Notes: generated from the letters alone by a model not told the origin. A stretch of DNA of 64,000 nucleotides from Fluviicola sp. XM-24bin1 (GCA_003149635.1 QCWI01000002.1:211188-275187), one strand, 5' to 3'; counted from the first letter of the stretch, positions 9,547 to 17,939 are shown. Made by a program: numbers and translations.

Positions 9547-12266
9547 TATTCTACGATTAAACGTGTCATTTCAAATTCGTTCGCTTGACGTACAACCACG
9601 TTATACACACCTTTCGAAAGGTTCGCGATATTAATATTCTTTTTAATCAATCCGTTGATGGTAATTACTTCGTTATAAACCATTTGTCCGGACATTGATA
9701 CGATTTCGATTGTCGCATCTGCAAAGCTTTCGTTATACAATTCCAAAGTAACCGTACTCTTCGCCGGGTTTGGATACATGTTCAAGAATCCTTCACGCAT
9801 TGGCTTGCGGTTCAATGAAATCATATCACTCACGGTTGTTGTTCCGTCTACGTCTACTTGCTCCAATTGGTAGTAAGTATCTCCGTTACGCACGTCCATG
9901 TCGTTGAATTGGTAGTTCGTTGCGATACTTGAATTTCCTTTACCATTAACAATTGCAATCTCTTCGAAATTTTCTCCGTCGTAGGAGCGCATCACACGGA
10001 AGTAATCGTTGTTGTACTCCGTTTCCGTTTGCCAGGAGATAATGTTGTGATGCGTTGACGCGATCGCGTTGAAGTGCACCAGCTCAACCGGAAGAATTCC
10101 AGTTGCTGTCCAGTTGGATACCGTGAACTCACAGTTATCTCCTCCCCAGCCATCTACCATCAATACATACGTATTTCCAATGGTCAATCCTGTTGCCGTA
10201 ACCGTTCCAGTGGTTGCAGTTGCTGGATTCCAACAGTTAGAAACCGAAGTCAATGAAGTACAACATCCATTTACATCCGTTGTTGCTTCGTACACCTCAG
10301 CCTGGATTCCACTATTAGAAACACAATTCGTTACCGATGTAAAGTCGAACGTCTCCGTCGTACTCAAAGCGGTAAACTGATACCATGAGTTGTTCTCCAC
10401 ACTACCACAGAAGGTTCCTGCTCCATAGTTCGATGGTGGATCGGCTGTATAATAGTTGTATGTGCTCGAAGTCCATGATCCTGGCCCTTGGGTCAAAATT
10501 GCTGGCGCTTGACAGTAGTCATTATTATTAGCTCCACCGCATACTGTACCTTCTGTTAAACAAACGTCAAAAGTGGATGTGGCTCCCGATGTAGAACTCC
10601 AAGTGTTGACACGTAGATAGTATGTATTTCCTGGTGTCAATCCTGTAACAGACTGCGAGTTCGGGTCACTACATGATCCTGCTACCAAGGTAAGTGAAGG
10701 ACATGTTCCCTCCCAAACAGAGTGGTACATATCTGTTGTTGAACCTGCAATGTTCAATAGACTAACGTTTACTGAACCTGTAGCCGGAGCAACAAATGAA
10801 AACCAAACGTCATCGTTTTCTGTACCTCCACATGCTGTTGGGTCTTGTGTGGAAGCAGTCGCCCCGCTCACTGTACCTGCAGTTGTTGAAGTACAAGTAG
10901 AGGTATTCACCGTCAGAGGCAAGGCTCCTACACAATCATCATTTGATGGCGCTGGTGGCGGTGTATATTCCGTAATACAAACGTCGAAAGTCGATGTTTG
11001 TCCAGTAGTTGCTGTCCAGGTGTACACTCGAACAAAATACGTAACACCCGGTGTCAGTCCATTCACTTGTTGGCTATTTGGATCGCTACACGTAGCTCCG
11101 AAAAGTGTTAATGTTGGACATGTTCCTTCCCAAACAGAGTGAAACATATCTGTTGTACTACCAGCAATATTTAAAAGATCGATATCTACCGCTCCTGTTG
11201 CCGGTGCTACGAAAGAGAACCAAACATCATCGTCTTCAGTTCCGCCACATGATGTAGTATTTTGCGAAGACGCTGTTGCTCCATCCACCGTTCCGGCTGT
11301 TACTGAAGCACAACCAGCAGTGGTGTTAACCGTAACTGGATACGCCCCTGAACAATCATCATTGGCTGGTGGTGGTGCTACAACGGGTTCGAAGGCACAA
11401 ATATCAAAGGTTCCGTTGTTGTTATTTCCGTATTCCCACACACGAACCCAAAGTGTTGCTCCCGGTGTTTGTCCTGTTAGGGCAATCATTGGCATCAATC
11501 CATTCGGGCTATCGTCGTCGTCACATTCAATTAACGTAAGTGACGCACAAGACCCTGAATAAATGGCCATTCCCCCATCTGTAATTACTCCAGTGTTTAA
11601 ATCCACTGTTACATCACCACTTGCCGGAACGGTAACCGTGAACCATACATCTCCACCTGAGTAACTCGCACATCCTGGTGCAGGTACACCAGCAGATGCT
11701 GTAGCTCCTGCATTTGTGTACGTTGCAAAAGAACACGATGCTCCAACCGTCAATGCCGTTGCAGCACAAGGATCATCATTCGCTGGTGTACCAACTGGTG
11801 TTGGTTCGTAAGCACAAATATCAAAGGTTCCGTTATTATTGTTTCCGTATTCCCACACACGAACCCAAAGTGTTGCTCCCGGCGTTTGCCCAGTCAAGGC
11901 AATCATCGGCATCAACCCGTTCGGGCTATCATCATCATCACATTCTACCAACGATAGAGATCCACAAGTTCCAGAGTAGATGGCCATTCCTCCATCAGTA
12001 ATAACTCCTTGACTCAAATCGACAGTTACATCACCACTTGCTGGAACGGTAATCGTAAACCATACATCTCCTCCAGAGTAGCTGGCACAACCTGGTGCTG
12101 GCACTCCAGCTGAAGCTGTAGCCGTTGCATTGGTGTATGTTGCATAAGAACATGAGGCTCCAACAGTTAATGCTGGCGCTCCACAGGGATCGTCACTTTG
12201 TGCAAGGGAAAGTCCTCCGAGGAAGGAGGTGACTAGCATGGTTAGTGCTAATTTGTAGTTTTTCAT
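9546..12266 (-). CDS. Large T9SS-secreted protein with tandem ~139-aa repeat domains
   Basis: 906 aa from the ATG at 12266 (MKNYKLALTMLVTSFLGG signal peptide); the frame extends upstream to 12293, but that would put nine residues ahead of the signal. Domain order: repeat A1 (starts at residue 25, nt 12194-11778) and A2 (nt 11777-11361), each 139 aa, with GGDVWFT and ECDDDDSPNGLMPM; then B1 (nt 11360-10941, 140 aa) and B2 (from nt 10940), with DDVWFSFVAPATG and MYHSVWEGTCPSLTL; then a divergent fifth unit; then LPVELVHFNAIAS and a fibronectin-like part; and a type A T9SS domain (MYPNPAKSTVTLEL to EMTRLIVE). The repeats look like pre-peptidase C-terminal-type beta-sandwiches and carry conserved Cys pairs and acidic clusters that could bind calcium. 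Likely a surface adhesin or structural protein; no enzyme motif seen. Confidence 0.85.
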   Translation of the reverse strand: MKNYKLALTMLVTSFLGGLSLAQSDDPCGAPALTVGASCSYATYTNATATASAGVPAPGCASYSGGDVWFTITVPASGDVTVDLSQGVITDGGMAIYSGTCGSLSLVECDDDDSPNGLMPMIALTGQTPGATLWVRVWEYGNNNNGTFDICAYEPTPVGTPANDDPCAATALTVGASCSFATYTNAGATASAGVPAPGCASYSGGDVWFTVTVPASGDVTVDLNTGVITDGGMAIYSGSCASLTLIECDDDDSPNGLMPMIALTGQTPGATLWVRVWEYGNNNNGTFDICAFEPVVAPPPANDDCSGAYPVTVNTTAGCASVTAGTVDGATASSQNTTSCGGTEDDDVWFSFVAPATGAVDIDLLNIAGSTTDMFHSVWEGTCPTLTLFGATCSDPNSQQVNGLTPGVTYFVRVYTWTATTGQTSTFDVCITEYTPPPAPSNDDCVGALPLTVNTSTCTSTTAGTVSGATASTQDPTACGGTENDDVWFSFVAPATGSVNVSLLNIAGSTTDMYHSVWEGTCPSLTLVAGSCSDPNSQSVTGLTPGNTYYLRVNTWSSTSGATSTFDVCLTEGTVCGGANNNDYCQAPAILTQGPGSWTSSTYNYYTADPPSNYGAGTFCGSVENNSWYQFTALSTTETFDFTSVTNCVSNSGIQAEVYEATTDVNGCCTSLTSVSNCWNPATATTGTVTATGLTIGNTYVLMVDGWGGDNCEFTVSNWTATGILPVELVHFNAIASTHHNIISWQTETEYNNDYFRVMRSYDGENFEEIAIVNGKGNSSIATNYQFNDMDVRNGDTYYQLEQVDVDGTTTVSDMISLNRKPMREGFLNMYPNPAKSTVTLELYNESFADATIEIVSMSGQMVYNEVITINGLIKKNINIANLSKGVYNVVVRQANEFEMTRLIVE
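11361..12194 (-). repeat. Two 417-bp direct tandem repeats inside the T9SS protein gene
   Basis: Unit A1 (12194-11778) and A2 (11777-11361) have the same length, 417 bp (139 codons), and code for nearly the same protein; only about ten residues differ by my reading. They abut with no gap. This points to an in-frame tandem duplication. Confidence 0.85.
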
Positions 12267-12301
12267 AGCTAAATGTAATAACCTTGGTAGCAAGGGTGTT
12301 A

Positions 12302-12328
12302 GTTAGTCTGGCGCTAAGATAGACTAAC
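12302..12328. promoter_or_regulatory. Perfect 8-bp inverted repeat in the leader of the large T9SS gene
   Basis: GTTAGTCT (12302-12309) and AGACTAAC (12321-12328) are perfect inverted copies, 11 nt apart, 36 nt upstream of the minus-strand ATG at 12266. It could be a leader hairpin or an operator. No T tract follows on the minus strand, so a terminator is unlikely. Confidence 0.45.
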
Positions 12329-12460
12329 TTTGTTTATTTAATAGTAGTGATTTTATTGATGAAGAAATTAACACCTCCGTCGATCATTTTTGTGCTTTCA
12401 TCGTATATTTACCCTCGCAACTATTTCACATGTCGTTAAATTTATAACTGAATAAAATAT

Positions 12461-12468
12461 TACTTTTG
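12461..12468 (+). promoter_or_regulatory. Candidate -7 promoter element for scoB
   Basis: TACTTTTG matches the Bacteroidetes -7 consensus TAnnTTTG and lies 33 nt upstream of the scoB ATG. I see no TTTG at the expected -33 position. If real, scoB has its own promoter, as its separation from scoA requires. Confidence 0.35.
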
Positions 12469-12501
12469 AATTAGGATTAAATCACTCAAAAAAAGAACAA
12501 A

Positions 12502-13158
12502 ATGGCCCTCGACAAAAATGGCATTGCGCAACGAATCGCACAGGAACTTCAAGATGGATGGTATGTAAATCTTGGCATTGGGATCCCGACGTTGGTTGCC
12601 AACTACATTCCCGACGGAATTGAAGTTGAATTTCAATCTGAAAATGGAATTTTGGGGATGGGGCCGTTCCCTATTGACGGTGAAGAAGATGCCGATTTAA
12701 TCAACGCGGGTAAGCAAACGATTACTGCGCGTCAAGGAGCCGTTTTCTTTGATTCAGCGACATCGTTTGCTATGATTCGTGGTCAGCACGTTCAATTGAC
12801 AGTTCTTGGTGCCATGGAGGTGGCTCAAAATGGAGATATCGCAAATTGGAAGATCCCAGGAAAGATGGTAAAAGGTATGGGTGGCGCCATGGATTTAGTT
12901 GCTTCTGCAGATAATATCATCGTTGCTATGATGCATACGAATAAGGCGGGTGTGTCCAAACTGTTGAAATCGTGTTCACTTCCATTAACCGGGGTTGGAT
13001 GCGTTAAAAAGGTGGTTACGAACCTAGCTGTAATGGAAATCAAAGACAATCAATTCCATTTGATCGAACGCGCTCCGGGCGTGAGTGTTGAAGAAATCGT
13101 TGCTGCCACCGAAGGAGATTTGGTGGTTCCAGATAACGTTCCAGAGATGGTTTTGTAG
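12502..13158 (+). CDS. scoB: 3-oxoacid CoA-transferase subunit B
   Basis: 218 aa, normal length for the beta subunit. The catalytic glutamate motif is SENGILGMGPFP (about residue 50), whose Glu forms the acyl-CoA intermediate. Also typical are NLGIGIPTLVANYIP at the N-terminus and GGAMDLVASADN in the middle. Partner of scoA at 1458: succinyl-CoA plus acetoacetate gives acetoacetyl-CoA plus succinate. It stands alone here, between a divergent T9SS gene and a converging hydroxylase-like gene, so it must have its own promoter (candidate at 12461). No other alpha subunit is visible in the window. Confidence 0.93.
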   Translation: MALDKNGIAQRIAQELQDGWYVNLGIGIPTLVANYIPDGIEVEFQSENGILGMGPFPIDGEEDADLINAGKQTITARQGAVFFDSATSFAMIRGQHVQLTVLGAMEVAQNGDIANWKIPGKMVKGMGGAMDLVASADNIIVAMMHTNKAGVSKLLKSCSLPLTGVGCVKKVVTNLAVMEIKDNQFHLIERAPGVSVEEIVAATEGDLVVPDNVPEMVL

Positions 13159-13169
13159 TGAGATACTAG

Positions 13170-13310
13170 ACTTTTGTTCAAGTGGACTGTTTGATCGTTC
13201 GACTTCTTGACTTTCTGACCTTTTGACGAATTAGTGCACTGAGGCTCTCGAAGTGGACTTTTAGACTGCTTGATTGTTCGACTGTTAGACTGTTAGACTT
13301 TTCGAGGTCT
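13170..13310. repeat. Degenerate tandem GACTGTT(A/T/C) intergenic repeat
   Basis: The space between scoB and the converging hydroxylase gene is filled with 8-10-nt units of the form GACTGTTA, GACTTTTG or GATTGTTC, densest in 13256-13302. A CACTGAGGCTCTCGAAGTG motif (13237-13255) interrupts them. No coding potential and no terminator were seen. Confidence 0.6.
13237..13255. repeat. Dispersed motif GAGGCTCTCGAAG, copy 1
   Basis: CACTGAGGCTCTCGAAGTG has short palindromic ends (CACT/AGTG). Related copies are at 29535-29554 and 58151-58165, all intergenic. Confidence 0.6.
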
Positions 13311-13339
13311 TGTTTATCTAGTGTCTTAGAATCTAGGCT

Positions 13340-14206
13340 CTAGCGTCTCTCAAAAGGATATTTACCCTGACCGATGAAATCTACCGGAACGTCATTTTCT
13401 ACAGTTCCAACTTCTCCCACATGCTTGTTTTTGGGCAAATAGAATGTCCCGAATAGTAGATCCCAAAGAATTAAAATCTTTCCGTAATTCGTATTGGACT
13501 CTTTTATAATCCTTGAGTGATGCCATCGGTGCAATTGTGCCGAATTGAATACATAGTTCAACCATCCGGCTTCGAAATCTACATTGATGTGCTCTAGAAA
13601 TCCGGTGATGGAGGAAATGGAAACCACCATGATCGCCACTTCAGGCTCCGGCCCGAGGAACAATACAGGGAGGAAATAAAACATCCCACTGAAGAAAGCC
13701 TCAACCAAGTGGAACCGACCGGCGTTCATCCAATACACGCGATGTGCTCCATGATGAACCGCGTGAAATCGCCACAAGAACGTGATCTCGTGCGTGGCGC
13801 GATGAAACCAATAATAGAAGAATTCGCTGGCGAGAAGTAGCAAGAGCACTTGAGCGGCAAATCCGTAATCAAAGAAATGACTCAAGGTCCCATACGAATC
13901 ATGCATCCACAACACTGGATAATAAAAGAGCAAGGGCATCAGAAATTCCGCTGATTTCAAACCAACCGGTAATACCAGAATTGTTCTGAGAAAATCTGAT
14001 TTAGTGTCCTCATGCACACCATTCCATTCCGGTCGATAGGGTAAATATCTTTCGCCATAGATGAAGATCGGCAAGCAAATAACGATGAGCGCGAAGGGAA
14101 TGATCGAATAATAAATAGGATCGATCCACTGCGACATGCTCCAGGTGACGAGCACCGTTATAACGAGCAAAAAGGGATAATATGTGTATCGAAAGAACGA
14201 TCGCAT
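13340..14206 (-). CDS. Sterol desaturase/fatty acid hydroxylase family membrane protein
   Basis: About 288 aa from ATG 14206 (MRSFFRYTYYPFLLVI); a GTG at 14239 is possible but weaker. Several membrane segments. The di-iron histidine boxes of the fatty acid hydroxylase superfamily are clear: HRATH (HxxxH), HAVHHGAH (HxxHH) and a third box HRWHHSR near QLHRWHH. Members hydroxylate or desaturate lipid substrates with O2 in the membrane. Bacterial substrates include sterols, carotenoids and fatty acyl chains; which applies here cannot be told. It converges on scoB and is divergent from the GAF kinase gene. Confidence 0.88.
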   Translation of the reverse strand: MRSFFRYTYYPFLLVITVLVTWSMSQWIDPIYYSIIPFALIVICLPIFIYGERYLPYRPEWNGVHEDTKSDFLRTILVLPVGLKSAEFLMPLLFYYPVLWMHDSYGTLSHFFDYGFAAQVLLLLLASEFFYYWFHRATHEITFLWRFHAVHHGAHRVYWMNAGRFHLVEAFFSGMFYFLPVLFLGPEPEVAIMVVSISSITGFLEHINVDFEAGWLNYVFNSAQLHRWHHSRIIKESNTNYGKILILWDLLFGTFYLPKNKHVGEVGTVENDVPVDFIGQGKYPFERR

Positions 14207-14361
14207 GGAGCTCCCGCTAAGATACGGCTTCTGATGCACTACATAATGTAAGTATTAATGAATTTCGAAACTTGCTTTAATTCAACGAATTAGATTTATA
14301 CTTTCCTAGGAATTGCCACAGATAATGCTATTTTTATCGTGCCCATTCTTTCAAACTACTC

Positions 14362-15510
14362 ATGAAGGACATTGATCTACTACAGGAATTAAACAGCATA
14401 TCCAAAACACATACGCTTCAGCGAAACGAAATCGATGAAATCATGATCGAATTTGCTGGAAGAATTACGCGCTCTCTGAAAATTGAGCGAATGAGCGTTT
14501 GGCTCTTGGATTACAACAAACAGGAAATGACATCCATGGGTGAATACGATTTACGGGACGAATCCTTCAAAAAGGAGAGTGTGATTCCGATGTCAATGTG
14601 CCCGGAATATTTTGCCGCTCTTGAGAAGGATGAATTGCTTTACGTTCCTAATGTTTTGGAGTCACCAATAACGAAAGGTCTTAACGAGAGCTACAACAAA
14701 CCTTCTGGAATTATCACTTTGCTGGATATCCCTTTGCGCTTTGACGGGCAAATGATTGGCGTGATGTGCTTTGAAAAAACGGGGGATGAAGTCAAAGAAT
14801 TCGACAGCAAAGAACGCTTTTTCGCACAGGCGATATCCATGGTATTCTCTTCAAACTTAGAAGCCAGAAAACGACGTGCCTTGCAAGCGCATTTGGATCA
14901 AGAACTGCATGAAAAAGAAACGTTATTGAAGGAAATCCATCACCGGGTGAAGAACAATCTGGCAGTCGTTTCAAGCTTGGTCAACATGCAAAGTGCGAAG
15001 GCGAAAGACGATTATCACCGTCAATTGCTGGATGATTGTCGGGGTAAAATTCAATCCATTGCCGACATTCACGATATCGTTTATCAGACAAATTCCTTCT
15101 CGGCCATCAGCGTTCGAAAGTACTTTTCCCAATTGTTGGAGGAGATTCTTCAGTTTTATGATGGAGACGAAAAAGATATTTCGGTAGCACTGAGAATTGA
15201 CGATTTTGAACTTTCAACGCAATCATTAATTCCCTTAGGACTTATCGTCAATGAAGTGGTGACCAATGCTTTCAAACATGCTTTCGAGGGCATGCAAGGT
15301 GGTGAGGTGTCGTTTACATTGATTCGGGACAAAGGATTTCTGCAATTGAATATTATCGATAATGGCGTTGGTTTTGGGGATTCAGAAAATGGACATGAAC
15401 GCTTGGGCATGGAGATCATTAAGGACTTAGCCGAGCAAATCGATGCGACGTTTTCGTTTTATAGTGATGAAGATGGAGTGACGTTTCATTTGAAGGCGCC
15501 ATTGGAGTAA
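14362..15510 (+). CDS. GAF-domain sensor histidine kinase, HisKA_2 family
   Basis: 382 aa, no membrane segment, so cytoplasmic. Residues ~20-170 form a GAF domain (LKIERMSVWLLDYN, PLRFDGQMIGVMCFEKTG). A short coiled coil leads to the HisKA_2 box KEIHHRVKNNLAVVSSL (phospho-His about residue 193), and the HATPase domain has LIPLGLIVNEVVTNAFKHAF and the glycine-rich IIDNGVGFG. HisKA_2 kinases usually pass phosphate to response regulators encoded elsewhere; none is adjacent. Stand-alone gene. The ligand of the GAF domain is unknown. Confidence 0.92.
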   Translation: MKDIDLLQELNSISKTHTLQRNEIDEIMIEFAGRITRSLKIERMSVWLLDYNKQEMTSMGEYDLRDESFKKESVIPMSMCPEYFAALEKDELLYVPNVLESPITKGLNESYNKPSGIITLLDIPLRFDGQMIGVMCFEKTGDEVKEFDSKERFFAQAISMVFSSNLEARKRRALQAHLDQELHEKETLLKEIHHRVKNNLAVVSSLVNMQSAKAKDDYHRQLLDDCRGKIQSIADIHDIVYQTNSFSAISVRKYFSQLLEEILQFYDGDEKDISVALRIDDFELSTQSLIPLGLIVNEVVTNAFKHAFEGMQGGEVSFTLIRDKGFLQLNIIDNGVGFGDSENGHERLGMEIIKDLAEQIDATFSFYSDEDGVTFHLKAPLE

Positions 15511-15554
15511 GTGTCCACCGTTTTGGAATTACGGAATATTCGAATAATGGTATA

Positions 15555-15628
15555 TCGGAATATTCCGATTTAGATTGTGTTAAATCAATAGGAATCACTA
15601 AAATTTCTCCTTAACTTATTAAGTTACC
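15555..15628 (+). repeat. Dispersed intergenic element with TCGGRATATYCCGA head, copy 1
   Basis: Begins with the perfect palindrome TCGGAATATTCCGA (15555-15568) and ends with AAAATTTCTCCTTAACTT-ATTAAGTTACC. Copies 2 (16633-16707) and 3 (49614-49683, inverted) share the head and the tail. It lies upstream of the VanW gene. It contains no ORF. Confidence 0.55.
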
Positions 15629-15719
15629 GCCAGCTCAACACCCCTAGTCAAAACGCATAATCAACAAATTGTAGCGCTTAATATTTCAAGTCGCTTTTTC
15701 TCACGTATCTGCGCGATAC

Positions 15720-16556
15720 TTGAAGAAAAGCACAGTTCTGTTTGAAATCAGAAAACCTCAAAATCGAAAAGTGATACGTCAAATTGTTGGTAAATGGTAC
15801 TATCGAACAAAGCGCCGAATGGATTGGACGTTCAGTGACAAAAAATGGGCCCAAGAACGCGGCGAGTTGATCACACAACATACTTTCTTCCAACATCAAT
15901 CGCTTATCCTTCGTCCTTTGAAAGACGTGGATATGTATTTGCAAGAGAACAAGCGGGTCAACTTGCAATTGGCCGTGGCACATCTGAATAACATTATCAT
16001 CCGACCGGGCGAGACCTTCTCCATCTGGAAACTTGTTGGGCGACCTTCTCAACAAAAGGGATACCTGGATGGATTGGTGCTCAAACAAGGGCAAATTAGC
16101 AAAGGAACCGGCGGCGGATTGTGTCAATTGGGAAATTTGCTTTTCTGGATGTTCGCTCACAGTCCATTGACAATTAAGGAGCGATACCGCCACGGATTTG
16201 ATGTCTTCCCCGATGTCAATAGAAAAGTACCTTTCGGTGCTGGTGTTACGCTGGCTTACAATCACATCGATTTGCAAGTGAAAAATGAGACGAATGAAAG
16301 CTTTCAATTGAAAGTCTGGCTGGATGAAACGCATTTGCGCGGCGCACTTATTTCTAGTGAACCTGTGGCGGCGAACTACTCGGTAGAAGAACGCAATCAT
16401 ATTATCAAACAACAAATTTGGGGAGGTTATTCGCGTCACAATCAAATCGTTCAAATCAAAGAATCTCCTGACGGATCTTTCGAAGAGCGCTTGCTGGTCG
16501 AAAATCACACCATCATGATGTACAATCCGTTTCTGGAAAATTCGAAGGCGGGGTAA
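15720..16556 (+). CDS. VanW family protein
   Basis: 278 aa from a TTG start (LKKSTVLFEIRKPQ); no ATG alternative near the N-terminus. Contains the VanW core: NNIIIRPGETFSIWKLVGRP (about residues 90-110), then GQISKGTGGGLCQLGNLLFW (about 125-145), and HGFDVFPD. VanW occurs as an accessory protein in some VanB-type vancomycin clusters, but its biochemical role is unknown and most homologues, like this one, lie outside resistance loci. No signal peptide seen. It is flanked on both sides by copies of the same dispersed intergenic element. The antisense frame at 15678-16508 is open but has no coding character. Confidence 0.85.
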   Translation: MKKSTVLFEIRKPQNRKVIRQIVGKWYYRTKRRMDWTFSDKKWAQERGELITQHTFFQHQSLILRPLKDVDMYLQENKRVNLQLAVAHLNNIIIRPGETFSIWKLVGRPSQQKGYLDGLVLKQGQISKGTGGGLCQLGNLLFWMFAHSPLTIKERYRHGFDVFPDVNRKVPFGAGVTLAYNHIDLQVKNETNESFQLKVWLDETHLRGALISSEPVAANYSVEERNHIIKQQIWGGYSRHNQIVQIKESPDGSFEERLLVENHTIMMYNPFLENSKAG

Positions 16557-16615
16557 TAACAGAATGGGAACAACGAAACATCTAAATTTTGGAAAAAGCT
16601 ATGTTGGAATGCCGT

Positions 16616-16629
16616 GCCTGACGGCAGGC
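16616..16629. repeat. GCCTG-ACGG-CAGGC hairpin, dispersed repeat
   Basis: Perfect 5-bp arms (16616-16620 and 16625-16629) in the VanW-nadD gap. A related CCTGCCTGCCTTAGGC stretch is at 61743-61758. No T tract, so probably not a terminator. Confidence 0.5.
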
Positions 16630-16632
16630 AGG

Positions 16633-16707
16633 TCGGAATATCCCGACGTAAAAGAATTCGGATAAATTGGAATTGCCGAAATTTCTACTAACTTCTCAAG
16701 TCAAACC
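16633..16707 (+). repeat. Dispersed intergenic element with TCGGRATATYCCGA head, copy 2
   Basis: Head TCGGAATATCCCGA (16633-16646); tail GAAATTTCTACTAACTT-CTCAAGTC. It is in the same orientation as copy 1 and lies just downstream of the VanW gene, so the two copies bracket it as direct repeats. Confidence 0.55.
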
Positions 16708-16726
16708 AGTGTTTCTTTGCCAACCC

Positions 16727-17344
16727 CTACTTATAAAAATTCATCTCGTCCAAGTACTTGAAAACCGGCTCGGTCAATAAGTATTGAACGTCTTTTTTCT
16801 CAGAAATCAATTTTCGGATGAACGATGAGGAAATTTTCATCACCGGAACTTCATCGCACAAATGCACGTTCGGATGATCAGAAAAAGCATTCGCACTTCC
16901 GGCTAATGATTTCGTCATTTCTTCTTTCTCCTGAATAGTAAGTGCACGCGGATACACGTATATCTCGTGGTTCTCCAAAATGTGATCGTGATTGTGCCAT
17001 TTATGGAAGGTGCGCAAATTGTCCTCGCCCATGATCAGCGCAAACTCTTTGTCGGCAAATTCATCCTTGAGATAGGCCAAAGTCTTGGAAGTATAACTAG
17101 GGATCGGCAGTTTGAATTCAATATCGCTCGCTTTCAATTTCGGGTTGTTCTCTATCCCGATGCGAACCAGTGCCAATCGATGGTAATCTGCCAATAATGA
17201 ACTCTTCTCTTTCAAGGGGTTTTGCGGCGAAACAACCAACCAAACCTCATCCAAATCGGTATTGTCTGCCATGTAATTGGCAATGATCAGGTGTCCTACA
17301 TGCACCGGATTGAAGGTGCCGAAATACAATCCAACTTTCGTCAT
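16727..17344 (-). CDS. nadD: Nicotinate-nucleotide adenylyltransferase
   Basis: 205 aa, normal length. The nucleotidyltransferase signature GLYFGTFNPVHVGHL (residues 5-19) gives the HxGH ATP-binding motif, and the second motif ISSSFIRKLI is near the C-terminus. It adenylates nicotinate mononucleotide to deamido-NAD in NAD biosynthesis. Its ATG overlaps the gmk stop by 4 nt (ATGA), and yicC lies just upstream: a yicC-gmk-nadD operon. This order is common in Bacteroidota. Confidence 0.96.
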   Translation of the reverse strand: MTKVGLYFGTFNPVHVGHLIIANYMADNTDLDEVWLVVSPQNPLKEKSSLLADYHRLALVRIGIENNPKLKASDIEFKLPIPSYTSKTLAYLKDEFADKEFALIMGEDNLRTFHKWHNHDHILENHEIYVYPRALTIQEKEEMTKSLAGSANAFSDHPNVHLCDEVPVMKISSSFIRKLISEKKDVQYLLTEPVFKYLDEMNFYK

Positions 17345-17919
17345 TTATCTAAAAATTCCCTCACAAATGATGCTGCCTGATCACACGCTACGTCCAGGTC
17401 ATCATTCACCAACACTATATCAAACTCCTTCGAAAACGCCAATTCCTTGGTCGCCTTCTCCATTCGTTGATTGATTTTATCCTCTGATTCTGTACTGCGC
17501 CCGCGTAATCGTTTTTCCAATTCTTCGTAGCTCGGTGGCTTCACGAAAACCGCTAAGGCGTTATCCTGAAATTGCTTCTTTAAATTGAGTCCCCCGATGA
17601 CATCAACGTCGAAAATCACGGCTTTGCCTTGTGACCAAATGCGCTCCATTTCCGATTTCAGGGTTCCGTAGAAGTTGTTCGTGTAGACTTCCTCCCACTC
17701 CACAAATGCATCTGATTCAATTTTTTGCTTGAATCCCTCTACGCCGAGGAAATAGTAATCTTTCCCATCTACTTCATTGGGGCGTGGATCACGACTACAG
17801 GCCGAAACGGAAAATTCCAATCCCAAATCGCGGCTCAATAAATTATGAACGATGGTCGTTTTCCCGGCTCCCGATGGCGCGGAAAAGATGATGCATTTGC
17901 CTTGTAACGGTGATGACAT
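17341..17919 (-). CDS. gmk: Guanylate kinase
   Basis: 192 aa. P-loop SAPSGAGKTT (residues 13-22), the GMP-binding segment SACSRDPRPNEVDGKDYYF, the AVIFDVDVIGG region of the core, and KPPSYEELEKRLRGR in the lid. Phosphorylates GMP to GDP. Middle gene of yicC-gmk-nadD; overlaps nadD by 4 nt and starts 20 nt after yicC ends. Confidence 0.97.
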   Translation of the reverse strand: MSSPLQGKCIIFSAPSGAGKTTIVHNLLSRDLGLEFSVSACSRDPRPNEVDGKDYYFLGVEGFKQKIESDAFVEWEEVYTNNFYGTLKSEMERIWSQGKAVIFDVDVIGGLNLKKQFQDNALAVFVKPPSYEELEKRLRGRSTESEDKINQRMEKATKELAFSKEFDIVLVNDDLDVACDQAASFVREFLDK

Positions 17920-17939
17920 ACCTCCTTCTACGTAAAGAT

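Noticed and set aside
9546-12266. Regular repeats that could suggest a CRISPR array
   Set aside because: The repeat unit is 417 bp, in frame and protein-coding; no short spacer-repeat pattern exists.
15678-16508. 276-codon open frame antisense to the VanW gene
   Set aside because: It mirrors a gene with clear VanW motifs, has no recognisable domain or coding character of its own, and overlaps it almost completely.
15720-16556. VanW as evidence for a vancomycin resistance cluster
   Set aside because: No VanH, VanA/B, VanX or VanY homologue is nearby; most VanW proteins are unrelated to resistance.
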